From Natronobeatus ordinarius (GTDB taxonomy: Archaea; Halobacteriota; Halobacteria; Halobacteriales; Natrialbaceae), in assembly GCF_024362485.1 (NCBI RefSeq), contig NZ_CP101456.1, positions 3,968,001-4,032,000 on the forward strand: a stretch of 64,000 nucleotides of DNA, given 5' to 3'. Shown one piece after another: positions 34,251 to 42,653 of the stretch. The notes beneath the pieces are model-generated. The model was given only the letters and a program-made list of their open reading frames with translations. It did no database searches and was not told the DNA's origin. Positions within the stretch are counted from its first letter, which is position 1. The number at the start of each line of letters is the position of its first letter. Made by a program: the position numbers and the translations under genes.

Positions 34251-35543
34251 GTGCGCGTTCTGCACGTCGTCGTCCCGCCGGATCGCCGCGAGGCCGCCAG
34301 CGAGGCCCTCGAGTCCCAGGAGTTCACCTTCGTCGCCATCCCGCTCGAGGAGGAGTCGGGCGTCCTCCTCGAGGCCCCGTTACCGAGCAACGCCATCGGC
34401 GATGCTCTCGATGCGCTCGAGGAAGCCGAGGTCGACATCGAGGAGTACACCGTCATCGCGAGCGGCGAGGCGGCGCTGACGGCGACCTCGGAGACGCTCG
34501 AGCAGCGCTACGCCGGCGACTACGAGCCGCTGACGGGCGTCGAGCTGCGGACGAAAGCGCGCGACCTGAGCCGCGATACGGCTTCTTACGTCGCCCTGAT
34601 GACTCTCGCCGCCGTCATCGCCACGGCTGGGTTACTGGTCGACTCGCCGGCGATCGTCGTCGGCTCGATGGTGATCGCGCCGATCATCGGCCCGGCGCTG
34701 ACCGCGAGCGTCGGCGTCGTCACGAGCGACCGGCGGATGATCGTCGAGAGTCTGTGGATGCAGCTGTACGGCCTCGGCCTGGCGGTACTCGCCGCGACGG
34801 CGCTCGCCTCTGCCTTCCGATTCGGCGGCTTCGTCCCGACGCGTCTCGACCTGCCCGCGCTCGACCTCCTCGGCGTCCGCGTCGCGCCGAACGCACTCTC
34901 GCTCGTCGTCGGCCTCGCGGCCGGCTTCGCGGCCGGAATCGGGCTGACAACCAAGGGACCGACCTCGATCATCGGCGTCATGATCGCCGCTGCGCTGATC
35001 CCGACCGCCGGCGCGACGGGCATCGCCATCGCCTGGGTCGAACCCGAACTCGTCCTCGGCACACTCACCCTGCTCGTTGTCACGATGCTCCTGATCAACG
35101 CCGCCGTCCTCACCGTCCTCCTCGGCTTCGGCTACCGGGGCAAAGAGCGTGCCACGTGGAACCGCGACGTCGCCCGATCGTGGGCGAAAGTCGGCGCCCT
35201 CGCGATCGTCGTCGTTGCGATCACGCTCGCGGTCGTGGTCGCCACGGCCGGCCAGGTCGTCGTCGACCGCGAGGTCGTCCAGGCGACCGAGGACGTCTTA
35301 GAGGAGCCTGCCCACGAGGACCTCACGGCGGTCTCGATCCAGACGCAGTACACCGACTTCTCGCCGTTTACCGGCCCGCTGGAGGTGACCGTCGTCGTCG
35401 CCGAGGAGGGCGACGCCGAACCCGACGCGTTCGCCGCCGACCTCGCGGATCGGATCGAGGACCGAACCGGGGAGTCGATCGACGTCCGCGTCCAGTCCCT
35501 CGAGTACGAATCCGCGACGGCTGGTGGGACGGCCACTGGTTAG
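34251..35543 (+). CDS. DUF389/TIGR00341 membrane protein, copy 2
   Basis: 430-aa paralogue of the protein at 32103. An N-terminal soluble domain (VRVLHVVVPPDRREAASEAL) is followed by the core LLVDSPAIVVGSMVIAPIIG and GVMIAAALIPTAGATGIAIA and a soluble C-terminal domain. A TATA-like GAATCTTATCC (about 34214-34224) lies about 30 nt before the GTG start. The next gene (35587) begins soon after. The role is unknown; no metal motif is seen that would tie it to the copper protein upstream. Confidence 0.88.
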   Translation: MRVLHVVVPPDRREAASEALESQEFTFVAIPLEEESGVLLEAPLPSNAIGDALDALEEAEVDIEEYTVIASGEAALTATSETLEQRYAGDYEPLTGVELRTKARDLSRDTASYVALMTLAAVIATAGLLVDSPAIVVGSMVIAPIIGPALTASVGVVTSDRRMIVESLWMQLYGLGLAVLAATALASAFRFGGFVPTRLDLPALDLLGVRVAPNALSLVVGLAAGFAAGIGLTTKGPTSIIGVMIAAALIPTAGATGIAIAWVEPELVLGTLTLLVVTMLLINAAVLTVLLGFGYRGKERATWNRDVARSWAKVGALAIVVVAITLAVVVATAGQVVVDREVVQATEDVLEEPAHEDLTAVSIQTQYTDFSPFTGPLEVTVVVAEEGDAEPDAFAADLADRIEDRTGESIDVRVQSLEYESATAGGTATG

Positions 35544-35586
35544 ATCGTTGAAAAGAACTATGTGGGTCGACGGTCCAGTACCGCAC

Positions 35587-36042
35587 ATGGAGACGCCCGC
35601 CCGGCGATCCGTCCAGGTTCTCAGAATCGTCCGCGGCCTCGAGGCCGCCCTCGCTCTCCTCGTCGTCGTTACCGCCGTCCTGTGGCTCAGCCAGCACGCG
35701 CTGTGGGAACGGCTCGTCAGCGGCCCCGACCTGTGGCCGTTGTTCGTACAACTCGGCGTCCCGGCCCTCCTCGGCGTCGTCGTGATCGTCGGCGCCGTCC
35801 TCGATGGGCTCGAGGTCGGCTCGGTCCTCGTCGCCGTCCTGGGACTGGTGACACTCTGGATCGCGGCCTCGAGCGTCCACACCCTGCTGTTCCCGCCTGA
35901 GGGCGGTGGCGTGTTCTTCGGCGGGATCTTCACGATGTACGCCGGCCTCGCCCTGGCGCTCGCCGTCGGCCTCAGGACGGCCGGACACCTGCTCGCGCCC
36001 GTCGTGGTGCCGTCGGTCCGGGAACGACTCGAAAACCGATAG
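35587..36042 (+). CDS. Four-helix membrane protein, unknown
   Basis: 151-aa protein with four hydrophobic helices (about residues 18-38, 52-74, 80-102 and 112-135) and a GGGVFFGGIFTMYAGLALA segment. No family recognised. The frame extends upstream into the DUF389 gene, but the ATG at 35587 follows a GAAAAGAACTATG box at about -30 and gives a normal N-terminus (METPARRSVQVLRIV). It is convergent with the NOG1-like gene. Confidence 0.65.
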   Translation: METPARRSVQVLRIVRGLEAALALLVVVTAVLWLSQHALWERLVSGPDLWPLFVQLGVPALLGVVVIVGAVLDGLEVGSVLVAVLGLVTLWIAASSVHTLLFPPEGGGVFFGGIFTMYAGLALALAVGLRTAGHLLAPVVVPSVRERLENR

Positions 36043-36066
36043 TCGGTCGCCACCGCGTGGCGTGAC

Positions 36067-37056
36067 CTAGCCCTCGAACGGTAGCTCCGGTTCGTAGCCG
36101 ATCGCGTCGACGGCCGCCTCGAGGACGTCCTCGACGTTCTCGCCGGTCTCGACGCTCATCTCGTAGTCGACCTCTTCGGAGACGTCGCGCGTCCAGCGCT
36201 CGGCGCGGTCGACTTTGTTCGCGACCGTGATGACCGGGGCCGCCTCGAACTGGGCTTCGATGTCCTCGCGCAACTCGAGCTGGGACTCGAGGGGGTAGCC
36301 ACACTCCCCGCTGGGATCGAGCAGGACGAGGACGCAGTCGCCGAGGTGCTCGAGGGCGCTGACGGCCTGGGACTCGATCTCGTTTCGTTCCGCCGGCGGG
36401 CGGTCGAGCAGGCCGGGCGTGTCGACGATCTGGTAGCGGAGGTGATCGCGCTCGAAGTGGCCGACGCCGACGCCTTTCGTCGTGAACGGGTAGGAAGCGG
36501 TCTCGCCGCGGGCGCGAGTCACGTCGTTGACGAACGAGGACTTCCCGACGTTGGGGTAGCCCGCGACGACGATCGTCGGCTCCTCGGGGTTGATTTCGGG
36601 GAGCGTACGCAGGTCGTTTCTGGCCGCGTTGATCGCGAGCAGGTGATCTCCGACCTGCTCGACGATGTCCGCCAGCCGGGCGAAGGCCTGCTTGCGGTGT
36701 TTGCGCGCGGTGTCGACGTCCGTCTTGCGCAGCCGCGGCTGGTACTCCTGGTTGATTTCCCGGGCTTTCCGACTCGCCCACATCACCTCAGAGAGGCTCT
36801 GGCGGAGCTCGTCGACGTCCACGATGGCGTCGGCGAGCTCGTAGTAGAACGGGTGGACCTCCTCCTCGTAGCCGAAGTCGGGCCACGCCGTCACCACGTT
36901 CTCGAGGTTGTCCGAGATGATGTTCGACGCCGTCTGGAGCATCGACTGCTGGGCCTCGAGCCCCCCCTGGGCCCTGCCGGCCCGTGCCGCCCGGGAGAAC
37001 GCCTTGTCGATCAGCTCTTCCGACGTGGGCGTCGTCGGAAGGTCTTCGAAAATCAT
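36067..37056 (-). CDS. NOG1-family GTPase
   Basis: 329-aa GTPase of the Obg/NOG1 group, implicated in large ribosomal subunit assembly. An N-terminal helical NOG1 domain (residues 1-155, MIFEDLPTTPTSEELIDKAF) precedes the G domain: G1 IVVAGYPNVGKSSFV, G2 in ASYPFTTKGVGVG, G3 VDTPGLLDRPP and G4 VANKVDRAE. It is shorter than eukaryotic NOG1, as usual in archaea. The ATG at 37054-37056 was preferred to a TTG two codons upstream. Promoter region is the AT-richer stretch at 37076-37088. Confidence 0.92.
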   Translation of the reverse strand: MIFEDLPTTPTSEELIDKAFSRAARAGRAQGGLEAQQSMLQTASNIISDNLENVVTAWPDFGYEEEVHPFYYELADAIVDVDELRQSLSEVMWASRKAREINQEYQPRLRKTDVDTARKHRKQAFARLADIVEQVGDHLLAINAARNDLRTLPEINPEEPTIVVAGYPNVGKSSFVNDVTRARGETASYPFTTKGVGVGHFERDHLRYQIVDTPGLLDRPPAERNEIESQAVSALEHLGDCVLVLLDPSGECGYPLESQLELREDIEAQFEAAPVITVANKVDRAERWTRDVSEEVDYEMSVETGENVEDVLEAAVDAIGYEPELPFEG

Positions 37057-37138
37057 GGCCAACGGTACGACCTCCGTTCATAAAAGGTCGTTCGTTACGC
37101 GCGCGGACCTTTTGTCCCCTCGAGCCCTACAGAATGCC

Positions 37139-37510
37139 ATGACGAACTGGCGCGCCGTCGTAATCGGCTTCCTCCTGGCGGTCGTGATCGGACTCGTCGG
37201 CATCGCGTTGCCGGGACTCGGCCAGCTGACGGCGGGGCTCGTCGGCGGCTTCGTCGCCGGCTTTCTCGCTGGCGGCGGCCTCTTGAGTGGCTTCTGGCAC
37301 GGCCTGCTCGCTGGCGCACTCGGCGGCATCGTCGGCGGACTGCTCATCGCCATCGTCGTCGGCGTCGCCGGCATCGCGCTCGGCCCGGTCGGGGCACTCC
37401 TCTCCGGGCTCGCCGGCGTCGGTATCTTCGGCCTCGCCGTCCTGATCGCGTTCGTCATGGCCCTCGAGAGCGCGATCGCCGGCGCGATCGGCGGGCTGCT
37501 CAACCCCTGA
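37139..37510 (+). CDS. DUF5518-type membrane protein
   Basis: 123-aa Gly/Ala-rich protein of three or four membrane helices, with GLVGGFVAGFLAGGGLLSGF and a Gly-rich repeat pattern typical of DUF5518 haloarchaeal proteins. Function unknown. The ATG at 37139 follows NOG1 divergently with an 82-bp spacer containing CGGACCTTTTGTCC at about -30. The longer upstream frame is antisense to NOG1. Confidence 0.8.
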   Translation: MTNWRAVVIGFLLAVVIGLVGIALPGLGQLTAGLVGGFVAGFLAGGGLLSGFWHGLLAGALGGIVGGLLIAIVVGVAGIALGPVGALLSGLAGVGIFGLAVLIAFVMALESAIAGAIGGLLNP

Positions 37511-37563
37511 TGGGCGTCGCTGTCCCGACCGACTCAGTCTCGAGAACGAGCCACCGCTGTCGA

Positions 37564-38160
37564 CTACTCCGGCCGGCCGACGGAGCGAGCGATCGAGACG
37601 ACGAGTGCCGCCGTCGTAACGCCGAGGACGAACCACAGTCCGGCCCCACCACCGAGCGGCAGGACTCCGGCTCCCGCGACGACGAGGGCGACCCAGACAG
37701 CCGAGAGAAACAGTGTAACGTGCGTCCAGCGGGCTGAGTCGTCGGACTCGCGTTCGATGTGGTCGCGGAGTGTCGCCAGCTCGGGGTTCGGTTTCACCAC
37801 TCCCGAACTGCTGTCGTACTCGATAATTCCCAGCCGGTCCATCTTCGGCAGGTGCGTCTGATACAGCGAGATGTACACTCGCTTTCGTTGTTTGTAGGTC
37901 ACCTCCGGCAACGAGACGTCGTTCTCCCACGCCGCGAGCTGTTCGGCCAGGGTTCTGAGTCGAACCGCTCCGTCCTCAGCCTGGTCAAGGTACCTGATCG
38001 TAAACCGGCGACGTGGGTTCGAGAGGATCTCGAATATCTCGTTCTTCGAAAGCTCCTCACGATCGGTAGTCTGTGCGTAATTCAACTGTGTTGCGTCCCG
38101 TAACTGTTCGCGCTGACTTGAGTGCACGTTCTGGCCACCCCCGCCGACCTGGTATTTCAT
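37564..38160 (-). CDS. DUF7344 winged-helix membrane-anchored regulator, copy 1
   Basis: 198-aa protein. Residues 35-135 form a winged-helix domain of the DUF7344 type: EIFEILSNPRRRFTIRYL, LAEQLAAWEN, KRVYISLYQTHLPKMDRLGI, IEYDSSSGVV. Two C-terminal membrane helices follow (about 150-192). The family is abundant in haloarchaea and thought to be regulatory. Its DNA target is unknown. Another member is at 39332..39862, with a membrane-associated Cys protein between them. Confidence 0.85.
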   Translation of the reverse strand: MKYQVGGGGQNVHSSQREQLRDATQLNYAQTTDREELSKNEIFEILSNPRRRFTIRYLDQAEDGAVRLRTLAEQLAAWENDVSLPEVTYKQRKRVYISLYQTHLPKMDRLGIIEYDSSSGVVKPNPELATLRDHIERESDDSARWTHVTLFLSAVWVALVVAGAGVLPLGGGAGLWFVLGVTTAALVVSIARSVGRPE

Positions 38161-38454
38161 GTTACTGATTAAGTATGAAGTTGTTTCTACACTAACCTGG
38201 AACGTAATATCTCACTAACGTACTTCGTTTGATAGATCAGTCGCCAGTGAGCGGTCCCGGATCCGGGCTGCGTCGCCGCGAGTCGATCACTCCCGACCGA
38301 CGACACTCACTCGATTCACAGCCGGCCCCTCGGGGGCTCGAGTGAGAGACACAGCCCACCGCTCGAGGCACCGGCCGCAGTTCGACGCTCGAACGACGGT
38401 CTCACCCACCGGTATGCCCGTCGTAACTACCGCCCGTCACACCAATTGGCTGGT
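38161..38454. other. Divergent promoter region, about 290 bp
   Basis: Lies between the divergent DUF7344 gene and the Cys-containing membrane protein. The left part is AT-rich (TTACTGATTAAGTATGAAGT at 38162-38181), with a TTAAGTAT-like box suited to the minus-strand gene. No gene or clear operator palindrome seen. Confidence 0.45.
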
Positions 38455-39297
38455 ATGTTCGAGGAGCGTTCGATCCCGACCGTCACAGCCCTGAAAAACC
38501 CGGCCTACACCGGAGCGAACAGGTGCATCCCGTGTACCGTCCTCAACGTGCTGCTCGCGGCCGCACTGGCCGGAACCGCAGGTATCCTGTCGAGGGGATG
38601 GACGACCGAGGGCGGGCTCGTCGCCGTCGCCATCTTCCTCGCGTCGGCCGGCGTGATTTACCTTCGTGGCTATCTCCTCCCGGGAACGCCGGCGCTGACG
38701 AAGCGGTTCCTGCCGGAGGCAGTGCTCGCACGGTTCGATAAGCTGCCGACCGTCACCGACGGTCCACGCGATCCGGGTGCGGCGCTGCGTGCGATCGGCG
38801 TCGTCGAGGACGCGCCGACGCGCGACGACCTGATTCTCGTGCCCGCGTTCGAACGGGCGTGGCTCGAGGCGATGACCGAGCACGCGGCGACCGACGACGC
38901 CCTCGAGCGGGGACTCGCGGCGGTGATGGAACTCGACGGGAGCCACCTCGAGGTCGAGCGCCGGACCACCTCCGTCGCCGCCATCCACGAGGGAACCGTG
39001 GTCGGTAAGTGGGAGTCCAGAGCCGCCTGCCAGGCGGACGTAGCCGCCGCCGCGGTACTGCCCCGGTTCGATCCACGGTGGTCTCGGCGCCCGGTCCTCG
39101 AGCGACTGGACCTCCTCGCAACGCTCAGGCTCTTTCTCGAGGCGTGTCCGGCGTGTGGCAGCGAGGTCTCGCTCTCTCATGAGGTCGTCGAGTCGTGTTG
39201 TCGAAGTCACGACGTCGTCGCCACGGCCTGTGACGCCTGTAGCGCCCGGCTGCTGGAGACGCCGATCGATGCCGAGGCGCTCGAGGAAGAGAGATGA
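38455..39297 (+). CDS. Membrane protein with C-terminal Cys pairs, unknown
   Basis: 280-aa protein. Two N-terminal membrane helices (about 27-46 and 50-70) follow a CIPC motif (NRCIPCTVL). A soluble middle domain (75-215) precedes a C-terminal zinc-finger-like region with ACPACGS, ESCCRSHDVV and ACDACSARLLETP. I do not recognise the family but the layout (thiol pair, helices, zinc ribbon) is seen in haloarchaeal membrane proteins. ATG at 38455 chosen over a TTG three codons earlier. It lies between two DUF7344 genes. Confidence 0.7.
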   Translation: MFEERSIPTVTALKNPAYTGANRCIPCTVLNVLLAAALAGTAGILSRGWTTEGGLVAVAIFLASAGVIYLRGYLLPGTPALTKRFLPEAVLARFDKLPTVTDGPRDPGAALRAIGVVEDAPTRDDLILVPAFERAWLEAMTEHAATDDALERGLAAVMELDGSHLEVERRTTSVAAIHEGTVVGKWESRAACQADVAAAAVLPRFDPRWSRRPVLERLDLLATLRLFLEACPACGSEVSLSHEVVESCCRSHDVVATACDACSARLLETPIDAEALEEER

Positions 39298-39331
39298 GTG
39301 GTCGTTCCCGCGCGTTGCGTATGAGTGGTCG

Positions 39332-39862
39332 TTACCTGCGCATCGCGTGGGCGATCACCCACCGGTTCGACCACAGCTGCGTGCCGATCGTCACGGCGAA
39401 GATCGTCAGGAAGAGACTCGACCACAGCAGCGGGTCGACGCTGGAGACGACGGGGAAGTCCGTAAGCGCGGCGAGCACGACGGCGAGCGAGAGGACGCCG
39501 AGCGTGCGATAGAGCTCGCTCCAGGTCACCCCGTAGCCAGTGACGACCTCCATGTATCGATCGACGTCGCGGGCGCGCTGGCGCACCTGAACCGTTCGCT
39601 CCTCGCGGTCGTACTCGACGACGCCGAGCTCGTGGAGCTTCGGGAGGTGCGTCTGGTGCAGCGAGTTGTACACGCTCTCTCGAGCGCCACTCGGCGGCGG
39701 CGACTCGCCGGTCTCCCGCGTGGCGACCGCCCTCGACAGCTCGTGCAGGGAAATCGGCCCGCTGCCTCCCGAGACCGTCAGCTGCTTGATCGTCTCGCGG
39801 CGTCGGCGGTTGGCGAGTATCTCGTAGATCTCCCCCTCCGGAATCGCGTGTGTCCTGAACAT
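39332..39862 (-). CDS. DUF7344 winged-helix membrane-anchored regulator, copy 2
   Basis: 176-aa protein: winged helix in residues 8-110 (GEIYEILANRRRRETIKQL, LHELSRAVATRETGE, ESVYNSLHQTHLPKLHELGV, VEYDREERTVQV) and two membrane helices at about 128-170. It is divergent from the SipW-substrate operon across a 429-bp region, so it is the obvious candidate regulator of that operon; this is positional inference. The ATG at 39860-39862 was chosen because the 58 upstream codons are unrelated to the family. Confidence 0.85.
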   Translation of the reverse strand: MFRTHAIPEGEIYEILANRRRRETIKQLTVSGGSGPISLHELSRAVATRETGESPPPSGARESVYNSLHQTHLPKLHELGVVEYDREERTVQVRQRARDVDRYMEVVTGYGVTWSELYRTLGVLSLAVVLAALTDFPVVSSVDPLLWSSLFLTIFAVTIGTQLWSNRWVIAHAMRR

Positions 39863-40291
39863 CGTCACCCCCAGTAGCCGAAGTCGACTCGAGCGACCTC
39901 GACCACCCCTAATTCGGGAATACAGAACGACTACTATCACTACGAGGTACTTACCGGCGCCGGTATGGGTTGCCTGGTTCGACGCTGCGTGAGGATACAG
40001 CCCGTTTCTTCGCTCCGGGATCGGCCTAGGAAGCACATATGGCGAAACCAGTCACGTAAACGATGTATTTATTTTCACGACTGTCACCGAAGCGGTTAGT
40101 TTGGTGGCCGTCCTCGAGGCTAATCGACTATTCGACGCCGACGAATGGGTGATTCGAATCGACACCGAATCGGCTATCGTCTCGTTCGATCGTGACGTGT
40201 TGGATCGTAACTACGTGGGGAAAGACGGTTGTTGAGCACGACCTCAGCCGCTTGCCAACGCAGGGCGCGGCTGGGGAGATGGAGAAAGATC
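39863..40291. other. Divergent regulatory region before the SipW-type operon
   Basis: 429 bp without a gene. It contains GTACTTACCGGCGCCGGTA (39949-39967, palindromic GGCGCC core), an AT-rich GATGTATTTATTTTCACG (about 40060-40077) that is a good TATA candidate on the plus strand, and an imperfect repeat GATTCGAATC/ACCGAATCGG near 40151-40175. The distance from the TATA candidate to the first ATG (about 220 nt) would imply a long leader. Confidence 0.45.
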
Positions 40292-41080
40292 ATGACAGAC
40301 GACAACACCATTGGACTGTCCCGGAGACGCGTACTGGGCGGGCTCGGCGCCATCGGCGTCGCCTCCGCCGGCGCGGGTATCGGGACGACGGCGTACTTCA
40401 GCGACCAGGAACAGTTCGACGACAACACGATCACCGCCGGCGAGTTCGGCCTGACCGTCAAACAGGCGGTCACCGAGGTCGATCAGGACGGCATCGGTCC
40501 CGACGAACTGACGTTCAACAGTAACGTAGAGGAGTCGGAATACGGGGTCTGGGCTACGGACACGATTACCATCGAGGACGCAAAGCCCGGAGACAAGTAC
40601 GAGTTCTGCTGGAAGCTCAAAGTCCACGACAACCCCGGCTACGTCGCGGTTGCGGGCGATCACACCGACGAGAACGGTGTTGACGCAGGCAACGTTTCGG
40701 TGGACGACCTCTGGGACATCGATGAGGAAGGGGAGCTGTCGACCCTCGGTGACGAGGTCCTGGTCGATTCCCTCAAGATCACGAACGGGAAGAAAGAGGT
40801 CGGCTACGAGTACGGAGAGTACTACGACACGCTCGGGGAGCTTCTCGAGGACCTCGAAGACGGCGTGCTCTTGCACACCGACGACGGTGATGTGCCCATC
40901 ACGTTCGAACCCGGTAAGAAGTGGTTCCTCTGCGTGAAGCTGTCGATCCCGACGGACGTCGGGAACGAGATCCAGGGCGCCTCGCTCGAGTGGAACAAGT
41001 CGTTCTACGCCGAGCAGGCGCGCCACAACGACGACACGGACGCCTTCGTTGGACGTGCGGTCGGTGCACACGGGGACTGA
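40292..41080 (+). CDS. SipW-dependent-type exported protein 1 (TasA/camelysin-like)
   Basis: 262-aa exported protein. The N-terminus combines a Tat-like LSRRRVLGGLG with the SipW-type motif GTTAYFSDQEQF, then NTITAGEFGLTV. The body carries the blocks KLKVHDNPGYVAV and the C-terminal SLEWNKSFYAEQARHND, shared with the following paralogues. This is the pattern of TasA/CalY/AbpA-like beta-sandwich fibre or matrix proteins. First gene of a six-gene unit that ends with its likely peptidase and a sixth SipW-type protein. ATG at 40292 follows GGAGAAAGATC. Confidence 0.82.
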   Translation: MTDDNTIGLSRRRVLGGLGAIGVASAGAGIGTTAYFSDQEQFDDNTITAGEFGLTVKQAVTEVDQDGIGPDELTFNSNVEESEYGVWATDTITIEDAKPGDKYEFCWKLKVHDNPGYVAVAGDHTDENGVDAGNVSVDDLWDIDEEGELSTLGDEVLVDSLKITNGKKEVGYEYGEYYDTLGELLEDLEDGVLLHTDDGDVPITFEPGKKWFLCVKLSIPTDVGNEIQGASLEWNKSFYAEQARHNDDTDAFVGRAVGAHGD

Positions 41081-41093
41081 ACAGGAGTGAACA

Positions 41094-42515
41094 ATGCCCA
41101 ATGATTTCGAACTGACACGTCGGAAAGCGCTCGCTGGGATCGGCGCGATTGGCGCGGCTTCGGTCGGGGCCGGCCTCGGTACGAGTGCGTACTTCAGCGA
41201 TCGGGAGACGTTCGATGGCAACACGCTGACCGCCGGTGAACTGGACCTTCGGATCGACTGGCAGCAGCTGTACTTCGGGCCGGAGGCGAACGCCCACCAC
41301 TACGCTCCGTACGGGAAAGCAGGTTATCCGTACGTCAATGCGCATCCGGATCACGATACGACCGGAGAGCAATCGCTAGACAGCGACGACTTTGACTCCG
41401 TCCCCGATCACGGCGTAGTCCGCTACTCCGACGAGGACGCGAACATTCAGGAGTACCTGACCTGCGAGACGCTCGAGAACTTCGAGGCCCCGGACGATTT
41501 CGACAACGGCGTTGGCGAACCGCAGAGTAGCCTGATCGAACTCGAGGACGTCAAACCGGGCGATTGCGGAGAGGTGACGTTCAGTCTCCATCTCTGTGAC
41601 AATCCCGGGTACATCTGGTGGATCGGCCAGGTAAACGAGTTCGACCACGACCTGGCGAAAGCGATCAAAGTCAAGGCGTGGTACGATCTCGGGTGTACCA
41701 ACGAGTTCGACGAGGAAGACGGTGACAAGATACTCGTCGAGTGCACGGACCTGCACACCTTCGTTCAGGATCGGCTCACTCCGAACGGTCGGTTCCTCAA
41801 CCCCAACGTCTACGACGGGGCTGGCGTCGGTGGAGACGACGCGCTCGACGGTGAACCCGAGATCGACTGTAGGGACCTCGATAAGATCGAGTTCGAAGAA
41901 GACGGGCCGGTGATGGAACATGGAGAGATCCTCGATGTGTTCGTCGAGGACGGCGAGCTGAAGCTCGTCGCGCTCTTCCGTTCGCCTGACGGCGACGTGG
42001 AGATCCTCGTCCAGTTCTCGGAGCTCATCTACAAGGACGAGGACGACAACGAGGTGCTGGCAACGAGCGAGGACGAGATCGACTGGGAAGAGATCGTCGA
42101 GTACGACTGGGACATCCTCGACAGCTACGACGGGTACGAAACCACTGATGACGCCGGAATGTGTGAGAAGACGATCAAGTCGGGCACAGCTGAGGAGACG
42201 AGCAATCTGATCACGTCGTTGGGCTGTACGACCGGGCAGACGAACGTCCGGACACCAGGGACTGGTCCCCAGCAGCAACCGCAGGGAATCAGCCACATCG
42301 AGTTCAGGTACTGCGCGTCCGAAGCACCGCCGCTGTGCTTCCCCGAGGAAGAGACGTTCTGCGTCGCGTTCGAGTGGTGCTTGCCGACGTCCACACCAGA
42401 ACACGTCGACGACATCAACGACCTGCAGGGTCAGTCGATCAGCTTCGACCTCGGCTTCTACACCGAGCAGTGCCGACACAACTCGAACCCGAGTGGCCCA
42501 TCCGGGTTCGTCTAA
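41094..42515 (+). CDS. SipW-dependent-type exported protein 2, large
   Basis: 473-aa paralogue of protein 1. Its N-terminus is LTRRKALAGIGAIGAAS followed by GTSAYFSDRETFDGNT and TAGELDLRIDW. It has the DNPG block (FSLHLCDNPGYIWW) and the C-terminal FDLGFYTEQCRHNSNPSG. It contains a large Asp/Glu-rich insertion (about 200-380) and about ten cysteines, more than protein 1, so disulphide-stabilised. Starts 13 bp after protein 1; same transcript likely. The size suggests a fibre cap, anchor or second subunit, which is inference. Confidence 0.82.
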   Translation: MPNDFELTRRKALAGIGAIGAASVGAGLGTSAYFSDRETFDGNTLTAGELDLRIDWQQLYFGPEANAHHYAPYGKAGYPYVNAHPDHDTTGEQSLDSDDFDSVPDHGVVRYSDEDANIQEYLTCETLENFEAPDDFDNGVGEPQSSLIELEDVKPGDCGEVTFSLHLCDNPGYIWWIGQVNEFDHDLAKAIKVKAWYDLGCTNEFDEEDGDKILVECTDLHTFVQDRLTPNGRFLNPNVYDGAGVGGDDALDGEPEIDCRDLDKIEFEEDGPVMEHGEILDVFVEDGELKLVALFRSPDGDVEILVQFSELIYKDEDDNEVLATSEDEIDWEEIVEYDWDILDSYDGYETTDDAGMCEKTIKSGTAEETSNLITSLGCTTGQTNVRTPGTGPQQQPQGISHIEFRYCASEAPPLCFPEEETFCVAFEWCLPTSTPEHVDDINDLQGQSISFDLGFYTEQCRHNSNPSGPSGFV

Positions 42516-42608
42516 CCGCGGAGTCGAGCGACGACTCCCGATCTCGACCCACACTGGTGCAGCAGACTGTTCCCACATCGTGGGAGCACGTTTCTCCTTG
42601 CTGAAGAC

Positions 42609-42634
42609 GGTGGTTCGATTCCACCGGTGGGCCC
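42609..42634 (+). other. tRNA T-arm-like 3' fragment
   Basis: GGTGGTTCGATTCCACC is a perfect 5-bp T-stem with canonical TTCGATT loop, followed by GGTGGGCC, which would fit an acceptor 3' strand. No matching cloverleaf is found upstream, so it is a tRNA-like remnant or chance. A short hairpin CCCACATCGTGGG lies just before it (42575-42587). Confidence 0.35.
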
Positions 42635-42653
42635 TCACATCACTCGAGACCGT

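Noticed and set aside
42499-42634. Intron-containing tRNA-His running from within the SipW-type gene
   Set aside because: GGCCCATC could pair with the GGTGGGCC end, but there is no acceptable D-arm or anticodon loop, and the 5' half would overlap coding sequence.
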